Positions 36,703-45,604 of a stretch of DNA of 64,000 nucleotides are shown one piece after another. The first letter of the stretch is position 1. Every line of letters begins with the position of its first letter. The notes beneath the pieces are model-generated. The model made no database searches, was not told the origin of the DNA, and worked only from the letters and a program-made list of their open reading frames with translations. Made by a program: the position numbers and the translations under genes. This DNA comes from Candidatus Kapaibacterium sp. (GTDB lineage Bacteria; Bacteroidota; Ignavibacteria; Kapaibacteriales; UBA7675): contig JANQRB010000178.1 of the NCBI GenBank assembly GCA_028284775.1, positions 1 to 64,000 on the forward strand. Direction: 5' to 3'.

Positions 36703-37029
36703 ATGTCTTTACGCGTCAATATCAGAAACAGTTGCCGTCGCTGGCTGGCGCATCTTCTGCCGGAATGCACATATATCACCCGGCTGCTTTCCGAGCGCCG
36801 CGATCGCCGGCTGACGCTGCGGGAACGCCTCGTGCTGGCCCTCCATTTACGTCTGTGCGTGCCATGCTCGCATTTTGGTGAGCAAATAGATTTCATCGCA
36901 AACATTGTTCGCAGCGATATCCCTACTTCGACACAGAACAGCTTCAGCGCCAGCGCGCCTCATCTGTCGGCCGAGGCGCGCGCGCGAATTCGACAATGCT
37001 TGCAGAATGATTCTCATGCGCGGGAATAG
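36703..37029 (+). CDS. Zinc-type anti-sigma factor
   Basis: 108 residues. A ZAS-like module has C22 followed by TRLLSERRDRRLTLRERL and then HLRLCVPC (H48, C52, C55), the H-X3-C-X2-C pattern of ECF-linked anti-sigma factors. There is no membrane segment, so it would act in the cytoplasm as a redox- or metal-sensitive inhibitor of the upstream sigma factor. Loss of zinc on thiol oxidation would release the sigma. Small and easily missed, but the pairing and motif are clear. Confidence 0.8.
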   Translation: MSLRVNIRNSCRRWLAHLLPECTYITRLLSERRDRRLTLRERLVLALHLRLCVPCSHFGEQIDFIANIVRSDIPTSTQNSFSASAPHLSAEARARIRQCLQNDSHARE

Positions 37030-37132
37030 ATAAGTAAACGCAGGGAATACAATGCCGCAGTCTCGCATACGAAAGTCCACTGTAAGGAAAATTGTGCAAC
37101 GCCGACTAACTGCGCATGGAGGATTTTTGCAA

Positions 37133-37762
37133 ATGATGATTCTTGGATTGCTCTGCGCCATGCTGCTGTCGACGCCCACTATGGCCGCCGACAGTTTGAC
37201 TCTTCCTGCCGGCTTTCGTGAAATGCCCGTTGAGAGCGGTGATCTTTGTATTGTCTGCGATATGCCGATCAATGCCCGGTCGGGCATAGCGCTGCAGTAT
37301 CGCGGGAGACGAGTGCCTGTGGGACGGGACTTGCTGCAGGATTTTCTGGAGCGGCCGGACTACTTCTTCGGCAAGATGCAGTCGCGAGGCGCTCTATTCA
37401 ATGAAAATGCGATCCAGGATCGGCGGCCACTCCGACTCTCCTGGTTCATTCTGGGCATCGGCATCGCGCTGGCATTACTCAGCGCCGCGCTCAATGCCCA
37501 TTTTGCGCTGCGTAAGGGTCTAGCGCCCCGCAAGTGGTTTTTCATCGGTCTGGCCGGCAATCTCTTCGGCCTGCTCTTCCTCCTGTCGAAGCCGGCGCGC
37601 AGCCGGGTCGAATTGCCGCCGCACCTTGCGAAAGTCCCCCGCACCGTCGCGCCGCAGAATTGCCCGAATTGTCATGCCGCGAACCATCCCTCGGCACGCG
37701 AGTGTCCGCGCTGCGGATCGGAACTCACTCCGACCGCCGACTCGGAAGCTCAGCGTGTTTAA
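37133..37762 (+). CDS. Membrane protein with NosL/YHS-like CXXCXM site and C-terminal zinc ribbon
   Basis: 209 residues. Signal peptide (1-18), then an extracytoplasmic DLCIVCDMPI motif (C39, C42, M44) with YRGRRVPVG...FLERPDYFF after it, resembling NosL and YHS/TRASH copper-site domains. Two membrane helices follow (about 104-123, 136-152). The cytoplasmic tail has a zinc ribbon with C177, C180, C191, C194. The ATG follows GGAGGA by nine bases. It lies between the anti-sigma gene and a polyferredoxin fusion, 70 bases before the latter. Copper or redox function is an inference. Confidence 0.7.
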   Translation: MMILGLLCAMLLSTPTMAADSLTLPAGFREMPVESGDLCIVCDMPINARSGIALQYRGRRVPVGRDLLQDFLERPDYFFGKMQSRGALFNENAIQDRRPLRLSWFILGIGIALALLSAALNAHFALRKGLAPRKWFFIGLAGNLFGLLFLLSKPARSRVELPPHLAKVPRTVAPQNCPNCHAANHPSARECPRCGSELTPTADSEAQRV

Positions 37763-37832
37763 TAGCCTCGCAGTCGGACGACGGGCAGCGAAAAACTTTT
37801 GTCTATAATGGTAACGATCCACGTGACACAGT

Positions 37833-40169
37833 ATGTTTGCTAAGATTCAGTCCTGGTTCGAGAGTCTCTTTGCCCTGGCGAATGGGCCGACGCGACGTCC
37901 GCTCTTGCGCAAAAATCTTGAAAGCAATATTGACGGCCTCTTTATCATTGGCGATCTGGCCGGCGCTCCGGTAATTAAACTCGCCATGGAGCATGGTCAC
38001 GACGTGATCGAACATATTGCATCGCTCGGCACGGAAGCTTCGCGTGACGAGGACATTCTGGACGTCCTGATCGTCGGAGCCGGCGCATCGGGCCTGAATG
38101 CGGCACTGGCGGCGCAAAGCAAAGGGATGCGCAGCCTCGTGCTGGAAAAAGAAAAAATCGCCAATACGATCGAGAATTTTCCCGAAGGTAAATGGGTCTA
38201 TGCCGAGCCCGACACCAAACCGCCCAAAGGTAAGCTGTGGCTGGATGGCGCCAGAAAAGAAGATCTCATTCAACGGTGGAATTCCATTATCGCGGAAAAC
38301 GGCCTGGATGTGCGGACCGAGGAAGCAGTCAGCAGCATCAGCAGATCCGAGGGTGTTTTTGATGTTAGGACCGTTAAGGCGAACTACCGGGCGCGCTATG
38401 TCGTGCTTGCCACGGGACAGCGAGGTAATCCGCGCAAGCTTAATGTGCCGGGCGAAGATCAGGAGCATGTCTATCACCGGCTATACAGCCCCAGAAAGTA
38501 TCAGGACGAAGACATTCTGATTGTCGGCGGCGGCAACTCGGCCGTGGAAGCGGCCATAACGCTGAGCGAACATAATCGCGTCGTCCTCTCGTATCGCCGC
38601 TCGGAATTCGGACGTGTGTTTAAGGACAACGAGCGCCAGTTAAACGAACGCGTCGCGGCTGGCGCGATATCATTGCTCTTCAATTCCAACGTCAAGGAAT
38701 TTGCGCGCGACAGCGTCAGGCTGAAGGTTAAGGACGAGAATGGCGAAACCGAGCAGACACTGCCGATGGACCACGCCTTTGTACTGGCCGGAGCCGAGCT
38801 GCCGATACCCTTTCTGAAATCACTGGGAATCAAACTTGAAAATGAGTGGGAAGGCAGCTTATGGCGCAGCGTTGCCTTTGCCGTCGTGAGCCTGATTGGC
38901 CTCTGGTTTGCCGGCGGAGCGACCGGTGTGGTGCCGGATGCGCTGCTGACGAGCTCGGCCTGGATCGGCGGCTTTGCCGCATTGACTTCGGTCGGCTCGC
39001 TGATTGCTTTCGGCCTGCGCGGAGACCGCTGGGCATGGCTTGGTCTGTCCTTCCTGATATGGTACGCTATTTACGGCATTAAGGTTGGTCAGGGTGCCGA
39101 GTTCTGGCCCTTCGAGGGCTGGGGCTATGAAGCGCTCTCTTTGGCTGATCGGCCCTGGAGCTTCTGGTATACTGTTCTCTACACGGGACTGATGACGATC
39201 TTCGGCATTCAGGCCCTGAAACGCTGGGGGCTGGAACGCCAGGATCGCTTTCAAATCTGGCGTTTTGCCAGCCTGGTGGGCTTCCAATGGGTCTTTTTCT
39301 TTATCGTGCCCGAGTTTCTTTTCCAGTGGGCGGTAGAGTTTCAATGGCTGGGCGCCGAGCTTTCGGGTGACCCGCAGTTTGCTGAACAAAGCTGGCGCAG
39401 CTATGGCATCGTCTACGCGTGGCCCCTGTTTTTCTATACCTTCTTCTATGATCCACATCAGGTCTGGATCGTCTGGGGCGTGCTGCTGACCTTTGTCGTC
39501 ATCCCCGGCATTGTCCTGTTTTTCGGCAAGCGCTATTGTTCATGGGTCTGTGGCTGCGGCGGTCTGGCGGAGACCTTCGGCGACCGCTGGCGGCATCTGG
39601 CGCCGAAAGGCAAAACAAGTATTGCCTGGGAGAAAATGGGCACCGCGGTGCTGATCCTCGCATGCCTTATTACCATCGCAATGCTCACACGCGACATCCT
39701 GGGCGTTTTCAGCGGAACGGCGGAGCTTTCCCTGCGCCTCTATGGCCTGATAGTAGATGTCTGGCTGGTGGGAATTTTGCCTGTTACGCTCTATCCCTTT
39801 CTGGGCGGCAAGGTCTGGTGCCGCTATTGGTGCCCCCTGGCCAAACTGATGCAGTTCGTTTCCGGCTGGTATGCCAAATTCAAGGTGAGCCGTTTTCACA
39901 TCGTCGCCAACGACAAGTGTATTGCCTGCAATGAATGCTCGCGCAATTGTCAGGTCGGCATCGACGTTATGGCCTACGCACTCAAACAGGAAGTACTTGA
40001 CAACCGAACGAGCTCATGCATCGGCTGCGGTATCTGTGTGACCGTGTGCCCGATGGACGTCCTGTCCTTCGAAACCAAGCCCGACCCGGCCACGGACAAT
40101 CGGAAGGGCCCGCAATTCGTTCCCATCCAGGATATGACAATCGATGGCAACAAAAAAATCAAAGGTTAA
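37833..40169 (+). CDS. Fused FAD-dependent oxidoreductase and membrane 4Fe-4S polyferredoxin
   Basis: 778 residues. The N-terminus carries the flavin-contact GLFIIGDLAG (35-44), which in thioredoxin-reductase-like enzymes lies at the C-terminal end. It is followed by FAD loop VGAGASG (81-87) and NAD(P) loop VGGGNSAVE (231-239), so the flavoprotein module looks circularly permuted. Residues about 345-670 hold six to eight membrane helices, then CSWVCGCGG and CRYWCPLAK cysteine pairs typical of NapH/NosR polyferredoxins. Two 4Fe-4S sites follow: CIACNECSRNC (from 696) and CIGCGICVTVC (from 729). A membrane NAD(P)H-to-iron-sulfur electron route is likely; the partner is unknown. Confidence 0.82.
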   Translation: MFAKIQSWFESLFALANGPTRRPLLRKNLESNIDGLFIIGDLAGAPVIKLAMEHGHDVIEHIASLGTEASRDEDILDVLIVGAGASGLNAALAAQSKGMRSLVLEKEKIANTIENFPEGKWVYAEPDTKPPKGKLWLDGARKEDLIQRWNSIIAENGLDVRTEEAVSSISRSEGVFDVRTVKANYRARYVVLATGQRGNPRKLNVPGEDQEHVYHRLYSPRKYQDEDILIVGGGNSAVEAAITLSEHNRVVLSYRRSEFGRVFKDNERQLNERVAAGAISLLFNSNVKEFARDSVRLKVKDENGETEQTLPMDHAFVLAGAELPIPFLKSLGIKLENEWEGSLWRSVAFAVVSLIGLWFAGGATGVVPDALLTSSAWIGGFAALTSVGSLIAFGLRGDRWAWLGLSFLIWYAIYGIKVGQGAEFWPFEGWGYEALSLADRPWSFWYTVLYTGLMTIFGIQALKRWGLERQDRFQIWRFASLVGFQWVFFFIVPEFLFQWAVEFQWLGAELSGDPQFAEQSWRSYGIVYAWPLFFYTFFYDPHQVWIVWGVLLTFVVIPGIVLFFGKRYCSWVCGCGGLAETFGDRWRHLAPKGKTSIAWEKMGTAVLILACLITIAMLTRDILGVFSGTAELSLRLYGLIVDVWLVGILPVTLYPFLGGKVWCRYWCPLAKLMQFVSGWYAKFKVSRFHIVANDKCIACNECSRNCQVGIDVMAYALKQEVLDNRTSSCIGCGICVTVCPMDVLSFETKPDPATDNRKGPQFVPIQDMTIDGNKKIKG

Positions 40170-40176
40170 CGCTGAC

Positions 40177-40902
40177 ATGACCCAGCTTCAGGCAAAGACA
40201 GACTTAAACAAACAAAAACAACAAGCCGCCGAACATGCCGTGCAAAGCATCGAATCCGGTATGGTGCTGGGGCTGGGTACCGGAAGTACTGTTAACTTCG
40301 CGCTTGAGGCGCTGGCGCAAAGGCTGCGCGATGGTGATCTGCGCAACATCAAGGGTGTTCCGAGTTCGACCGACACCGAATCTCTGGCCCGGGAGCTTGG
40401 CATTCCGCTGACGAGTTTCGATGAAGTCAATGTCATTGACCTCGGCTTCGACGGCGCCGATGAGGTAGACGGTTCATTGCGGCTGATCAAAGGTGGCGGC
40501 GGCGCCCTGCTGCGTGAAAAGGTTCTGGCGCAGGCCAGTCAAAGAAATCTGATTATTGTCGACGAAAGCAAACAGTCGGCGCGCTTGGGAAGCCGCTGGG
40601 CACTGCCGGTTGAAGTGCTTCCTTTCTGCTGGAAGCTCGAAGCCGGCTATATTCAGTCCTTGGGCGCCGAGGTATTGCTACGGCGGGATAGCACTGGCAG
40701 CCCGCGCCTAACCGATGAAGGAAATGTAATCCTGGACTGCAATTTCGGGCCGATCGATGATCCGGAAAGCCTGGACGCCCGTTTGAATCAGCGGGCCGGC
40801 ATCGTCGAACACGGCTTGTTTATCGGACTTGCCAGCGAAGTAATTATTGCGGGCAAGGAAGGTATCCAGGTGCTGCGACCTCAGTCTATCACAGAGAGCT
40901 AG
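40177..40902 (+). CDS. rpiA: Ribose-5-phosphate isomerase A
   Basis: Interconverts ribulose-5-phosphate and ribose-5-phosphate in the pentose phosphate pathway. Motifs: VLGLGTGSTV, VPSSTDTESLA, DLGFDGADEVD and KGGGGALLREK, all in expected order. The ATG at 40177 lies eight bases after the stop of the preceding gene; an earlier ATG at 40144 would overlap it by 26 bases. About 241 residues, a normal length for RpiA. Confidence 0.93.
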   Translation: MTQLQAKTDLNKQKQQAAEHAVQSIESGMVLGLGTGSTVNFALEALAQRLRDGDLRNIKGVPSSTDTESLARELGIPLTSFDEVNVIDLGFDGADEVDGSLRLIKGGGGALLREKVLAQASQRNLIIVDESKQSARLGSRWALPVEVLPFCWKLEAGYIQSLGAEVLLRRDSTGSPRLTDEGNVILDCNFGPIDDPESLDARLNQRAGIVEHGLFIGLASEVIIAGKEGIQVLRPQSITES

Positions 40903-41083
40903 GCTGTGCACACTTTGCAGGCACAACTTCGGCGCATTGATGACCGCCAATTAAACAACGGCGCGACTGTGGATCCTTCTCTTGGCAGTCCGAAACGCCG
41001 TCGGCCTCAATCGATTTTCCGGTGAATCCGACGGAAGAGCGACCCGACAGTATAGCGATGGCCTGACTGCTCGCTCGGATCGT

Positions 41084-41854
41084 CTATTTGATTAATTTCA
41101 AAAACTCATTGCGCAGGTTTAAATCTTTCAGCAGAAGACCGCGCATAACCGAAGTGACAGTAAAACTGTTATCTTCATCGCCCGCCACGCCGCGTGAGAT
41201 CATGCAATAGTGTCGAGAGTCGATAACCACACCGAGGGCCCGCGGTCTGATCAGCTCTTCCAGGTAATCGGCAATCTGTTCCCCTAGTTCCTCCTGTATT
41301 TGACCACGCCGCGCAAACCAGTCGACGATACGACTGAATTTCGAGAGGCCGAGGACATAGTCGCCGGGGATGTAACCGATATAGCAGCGGCCGGTGATAG
41401 GCTGCCAGTGATGCGAGCAGACCGACATTACCTTTATGCCCTTAACAATTATAAGCTCATCAACTTTTTTGCGATTCGGGAACACGGTGAATTTCGGCGC
41501 CGCTTCGAAGCGCCCGCGAAAAAGTTCACCGACCCACATTCGCGCCAGGCGCCTGGGCGTGTGCCGTGAGTTCGGATCGTTTCGATTGATGCGAAATATG
41601 TCGAATAATTCGGCGAATTTGCTTTCGGCCTGTTCAACTATTTCCTGACGTTCGCTCTCACTCAAAACAACATTTTCGTTGGCGTCAAACAGTGATTTGC
41701 CCAGTGCGTTAACATTTGGAAAATCCTCTTTTACCACAGACACCTGACGCGGCTCGCCGGCGCCGCCTGCCTGGGCCGACGCCTCGCCTCCTGCACTCGA
41801 AGCCGTTCCATTAACATGTATCTGTTCTTTGTTCGACTCAGCGTCGGCTTGCAT
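41084..41854 (-). CDS. folE: GTP cyclohydrolase I
   Basis: Opens GTP to 7,8-dihydroneopterin triphosphate, the entry to tetrahydrofolate and other pteridines. Zinc ligands C146 and H149 lie in SVCSHHWQP (the family usually has CEHH), with the third cysteine in RHYCMISRG. KFSRIVDWFARRGQIQEEL is the usual regulatory/active-site block. A low-complexity Ala/Gly-rich N-terminal tail of about 40 residues precedes the domain. Its ATG overlaps the queD stop by one base (TAATG), so the two are translated together. Confidence 0.92.
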   Translation of the reverse strand: MQADAESNKEQIHVNGTASSAGGEASAQAGGAGEPRQVSVVKEDFPNVNALGKSLFDANENVVLSESERQEIVEQAESKFAELFDIFRINRNDPNSRHTPRRLARMWVGELFRGRFEAAPKFTVFPNRKKVDELIIVKGIKVMSVCSHHWQPITGRCYIGYIPGDYVLGLSKFSRIVDWFARRGQIQEELGEQIADYLEELIRPRALGVVIDSRHYCMISRGVAGDEDNSFTVTSVMRGLLLKDLNLRNEFLKLIK

Positions 41855-42300
41855 TAGAGGGCATCCTTCTCAAATTCATAGTTGTAACGTTGAATCGTAA
41901 TCGGCTCACCCCGATACTCGACGAAATTATTATCCGATTCAAAGAGTTTAAGCGAATACAACTTTCCAGCCGGTATTCGCCGCTCCAGTATCTGCCAGAA
42001 CATCACCGCCAGGTTTTCGGCCGTCGGTATAATACCGCGCATGAACGATACATCATTCAAGTGCTGGTGATCAACCTTGTCGATGATTTCCTCATCGAGA
42101 ATAGCTTTGAGAATCTTCAGATCCACTACGTAGCCGGTATCGGCTGCCGGAACGCCGGCCACCGTTAGCTCAAGCGTGTAGTTGTGTCCGTGGACGTTAT
42201 TACACTTGTCAAAGACGGCTTCGTTTCTTTCTTCGCTGAACTCAGGATTATATAGTCTGTGTGAAGCGGAAAACGTTGCTTTGCGCGTAATGTACAACAT
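41854..42300 (-). CDS. queD: 6-pyruvoyl-tetrahydropterin synthase / QueD family protein
   Basis: 148 residues with zinc ligands H14 (FSASHRL), H37 and H39 (KCNNVHGHNY), and the catalytic cysteine C33. The DHQHLND block lies near residue 80 and the catalytic glutamate near the C-terminus. Its product class depends on the branch: 6-carboxy-tetrahydropterin for queuosine or 6-pyruvoyl-tetrahydropterin for biopterin-type cofactors. It is coupled to folE, which supplies the common substrate dihydroneopterin triphosphate. No queC or queE is in the window, so the branch is undecided. Confidence 0.85.
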   Translation of the reverse strand: MLYITRKATFSASHRLYNPEFSEERNEAVFDKCNNVHGHNYTLELTVAGVPAADTGYVVDLKILKAILDEEIIDKVDHQHLNDVSFMRGIIPTAENLAVMFWQILERRIPAGKLYSLKLFESDNNFVEYRGEPITIQRYNYEFEKDAL

Positions 42301-42528
42301 GGCGACGTATCCTCAGTTTGATCGAATTTTTGTGTTTGAAGGATTGTTACAATCGGAGAAACGAATGCAATTGCTTGCTGAATAAGTCCAGGAACTGCAA
42401 GGTAAAGTTCCCGCGATGCCAGTCGAAAATCTTGTATACAGACAAAGAATTGGGTATTTTCACGTCTCAGCGGCGAGAATATTTTACGCTAAGTATAGGA
42501 ATATCATCAGCATACCAGCAAAGAGCCT

Positions 42529-43383
42529 ATGTTCGTAATCGTTGGAAGTTTAATCGTGATCGGTTGTATTGCTGGTGGATACATGATGCACGGCGGGCAA
42601 CTGGGCATTCTGTTTCAGATCAGCGAAGTCATTATTATCGGCGGTTCCGCGCTCGGAGCCTTCTTGATCGGCAATCCGATGCCGGTTATAAAGTCAACTA
42701 TAGCCGGCATCCTTGGAACGCTGAAAGGTACCGGCCTTAATAAGGAAACCTACCTCGATCTGCTTAAGATGATGTATGAAACCTTCCAGCTTGCCAAAAA
42801 GGAAGGTCTGATCGGTCTCGAACAACATATTGAAAACCCTGAGTCCAGTTCGATTTTTTCCAAATACCCGTCATTTTTAGCCAATCATCACGCCGTAGAC
42901 TTTATGTGTGATACCCTCAAAGTAGTACTCAACGGCGGGGTTGCCAATCATGATCTGGAAGATATGATGGAACTCGACCTGGAAACGGTACATCACGAAG
43001 AACTCAAAGCGCCGGGCGCGCTGGCCAACGTTTCGGATGCTTTTCCGGGCCTTGGAATTGTGGCGGCTGTACTCGGTGTGGTAATCACGATGGGTAAGAT
43101 TGACCAGCCGGCGGAAGTGATCGGACACAGTGTGGCTGCTGCGCTGGTCGGAACATTTCTCGGTATTCTGCTTTGCTACGGATTTGCGGGACCGCTGGCC
43201 CGAATTATGGAAGACAACGTCAACAGCAAAGGCAAATATATGCAGGCAATCAAGGCAGGTATTCTGTCTTTCGTCAAAGGCGCACCGCCTGTTGTTGCCG
43301 TCGAATACGCTCGTCGCGCGATTACCCTGGATTCGCGGCCGACGTTTAAGGAAACCGAGGAGTCGGTTAAGCAAGCGCGCTAG
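42529..43383 (+). CDS. motA: Flagellar motor stator protein MotA
   Basis: Four-helix proton channel subunit of the flagellar stator (284 residues). Features: GSLIVIGCIAGGYMMHGG and EVIIIGGSALGAFLIGNP as the first two helices, a large cytoplasmic loop with charged residues, and the third-helix proline in AFPGLGIVAAVLGVV. A fourth helix is AALVGTFLGILLCYGF. motB follows 85 bases later. The presence of a true flagellar MotA indicates swimming motility. Confidence 0.93.
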   Translation: MFVIVGSLIVIGCIAGGYMMHGGQLGILFQISEVIIIGGSALGAFLIGNPMPVIKSTIAGILGTLKGTGLNKETYLDLLKMMYETFQLAKKEGLIGLEQHIENPESSSIFSKYPSFLANHHAVDFMCDTLKVVLNGGVANHDLEDMMELDLETVHHEELKAPGALANVSDAFPGLGIVAAVLGVVITMGKIDQPAEVIGHSVAAALVGTFLGILLCYGFAGPLARIMEDNVNSKGKYMQAIKAGILSFVKGAPPVVAVEYARRAITLDSRPTFKETEESVKQAR

Positions 43384-43468
43384 CCCCCCGAAGTTGAGCT
43401 GTCGGCAACAGCTGTGACTTCAGTCAGGCGGACGGTGGATCATAATATCAGATTGATCGGTTAATGGT

Positions 43469-44362
43469 ATGGCGGAAAAGAAAGAAGAAGCGATCATTAT
43501 CAAGAAGGTCAAGAAGGGCGGTCATGGCGGCCACCACGGCGGCGCATGGAAAGTTGCCTACGCCGATTTCGTGACCGCGATGATGGCTTTCTTTCTGGTT
43601 ATGTGGATCCTGGGCTTGAGCGAAGAGACGAAGAAACAAATGGCGACCTACTTTAACGAACCCGGCATTTTTGACTGGGAAACCGGCAAACGGCTTCCGG
43701 TGGGTATGAAAAACAATGCCCCGTCGACCTATACCTACGACCCCAAGGTTCCCAGCAAATTCGCCAGCGAACAAAAATCCAATCCTTACGATGCTTTCAG
43801 CCAACTCGACAGCAGCGAAAAGCAGCGATTTGTTCAGGCACTCGAAGACAGCGTCCGAATCCAGAAGATCCTGGTCGACAAACAGGAAGAAATTGTACGC
43901 AAACTTGAAGCGGAATTTCGGGAAAAGGCCGAACTGGCTGATATTCTGAATTCTATCAGCATTGAAATGACGCCCGAAGGATTGCGAATCGAACTACTGG
44001 AAACAGCAGAATCGATCTTTTTTGAGCTCGGCAGCGCTACGATGACGCCTAAAGCAAAAGAAGTTCTGGACATACTGTCGGGCGAGTTAATCAAGCTGCG
44101 CAATAAACTGCGCATTGAAGGTCACACAGACGGCCGCAGCTATGGGGCCGGATCGGAATTCACCAACTGGGAATTGTCTGTGGCTCGCGCCAATGCTGCC
44201 CGGCGCTACCTCGAATCCAAGGGCCTCGGATACCAGGTTTCCAAGGTTATCGGTTTCGCCGACAAAAATCCACGTACCCCCGATAATCCATTTGACCCCT
44301 CAAACCGTCGCATCAGCATGTTGGTGGAAACAGTGCAAACAGACGAATTGCTTGGGGAGTAG
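43469..44362 (+). CDS. motB: Flagellar motor stator protein MotB
   Basis: 297 residues. A basic, histidine-rich N-terminus (KKGGHGGHHGGAWKVAY) is followed by the single membrane helix with the proton-carrying aspartate in YADFVTAMMAFFLVMWIL. The C-terminal OmpA-like peptidoglycan-binding domain contains IEGHTDGRSYG and NWELSVARANAARRYLE. It forms the stator with MotA and anchors it to the cell wall. The next gene starts three bases after its stop. Confidence 0.93.
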   Translation: MAEKKEEAIIIKKVKKGGHGGHHGGAWKVAYADFVTAMMAFFLVMWILGLSEETKKQMATYFNEPGIFDWETGKRLPVGMKNNAPSTYTYDPKVPSKFASEQKSNPYDAFSQLDSSEKQRFVQALEDSVRIQKILVDKQEEIVRKLEAEFREKAELADILNSISIEMTPEGLRIELLETAESIFFELGSATMTPKAKEVLDILSGELIKLRNKLRIEGHTDGRSYGAGSEFTNWELSVARANAARRYLESKGLGYQVSKVIGFADKNPRTPDNPFDPSNRRISMLVETVQTDELLGE

Positions 44363-44364
44363 CC

Positions 44365-45564
44365 TTGGCTTACCAATCGGTAAAATTCCTCGTTGCTGTT
44401 CGGCCCGGGCAGGACCAGCAAAAGCTTCAAGTGCTCATCAGCCGCTTGTTCCACGGTGCTGATATCACCTTAGTTGATTCCGGTGTCGACGCCTGGGAGC
44501 GTATTTCCGATCTGCGTCCTTCGATTGTAATCTGCGATGCGGAATTGCCGGAGTATTCCGGCTTTGAAATTTGCGATCGCATCAAAAAGTCAGAGGACTT
44601 ACACAAAACTTATGTTGTCCTGATGATAGATGCCAGTGCTTCCGCCCTGAAAGTACAGGCATTGGAAGCCGGCGCCGATGACTTTCTGTCCATGCCGATC
44701 GAGCCTGACGACCTGCTGGCAAAACTCCAGGCCGCAACCCGTATCGTACGCCTTCACCATCTCATGGAAAACGAAAGGCGCAAACTGCGTATCGTCAGCG
44801 AGCAGCTTAACAAGGACCTCGAAGAGCTATTGGCCTGTGCCGTCAATATGATCCATTGCCGTATTCCTCAAATGAAAGAGCAAATGGAGCAGATTGCACG
44901 GGCAAGCGTCTGGATGGCGAAGGCCTTTGAAGATCTCAGCGAAACAAAGATTGAATACACACGGATTGCCGCTAACCTCTGCAACGTCGGCAAGCTGTAC
45001 CTACCTGACGAACTGGTGCACACTCCTGTCACACTCGAAGGCAAGGCGACGCACGAACTGATGCGTCAGGTTCCTTTGTACTCCGAACAATTGTTAAAGC
45101 CTTCTTCGCGCCTGGAAAAAGTAATCCACATTATTCGCCATGTATTCGAGAATTACGATGGTTCGGGCTTTCCGGATCGTTTGCGGGTTCGTGAAATTCC
45201 GATCGAAGCGCGTATCATCCGGCCGGTGCTGGACTTTTCCAATTATTGTGATTTTCTCAAAATGCCACCCTTGTCCGCCCTGGAAAAAGTGAAACGCGAC
45301 GCGAAGCACGTGTATGATCCACGCTTCACGATGCTCCTCGACGAATACCTTTGGAGTAATTCGCCCGAGACCCTGGTACGCAATGTACGGGCAGTTCAGA
45401 TCTACGATCTGGATGACGGCATGAAGGTCGCGCGGGACATTGTTACCAATTCCGGGCTGAAGCTGATTCCCGCCGGCGCTATTCTTTCGCAACGGACGAT
45501 TCACCGCCTGATTCAACATGCCAGCACAGACCCGATTATCGGTGCGATTTACATTATGAAGTAA
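44365..45564 (+). CDS. Receiver/HD-GYP-like protein with most signature residues missing
   Basis: 399 residues. Receiver-like domain 1-125: D58 (ICDAELPEYSG) is present, but the acidic pair at the start is absent (FLVAVRPGQ), Thr is replaced by D89 (LMIDAS) and the conserved Lys by M110 (DDFLSMPIEP). A coiled linker leads to an HD-GYP-like domain where HD is C-N (206-207, NLCNVGKL) and HHEXXDGXGYP reads RHVFENYDGSGFP (258-270). A C-terminal extension of about 90 residues follows. Starts with TTG three bases after motB, so co-translated with the stator. Probably a noncatalytic regulator or scaffold. Confidence 0.8.
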   Translation: MAYQSVKFLVAVRPGQDQQKLQVLISRLFHGADITLVDSGVDAWERISDLRPSIVICDAELPEYSGFEICDRIKKSEDLHKTYVVLMIDASASALKVQALEAGADDFLSMPIEPDDLLAKLQAATRIVRLHHLMENERRKLRIVSEQLNKDLEELLACAVNMIHCRIPQMKEQMEQIARASVWMAKAFEDLSETKIEYTRIAANLCNVGKLYLPDELVHTPVTLEGKATHELMRQVPLYSEQLLKPSSRLEKVIHIIRHVFENYDGSGFPDRLRVREIPIEARIIRPVLDFSNYCDFLKMPPLSALEKVKRDAKHVYDPRFTMLLDEYLWSNSPETLVRNVRAVQIYDLDDGMKVARDIVTNSGLKLIPAGAILSQRTIHRLIQHASTDPIIGAIYIMK

Positions 45565-45604
45565 GACCCCTCTGCTCTTTGTTTACAACAGCCTCACAGG
45601 ATTG

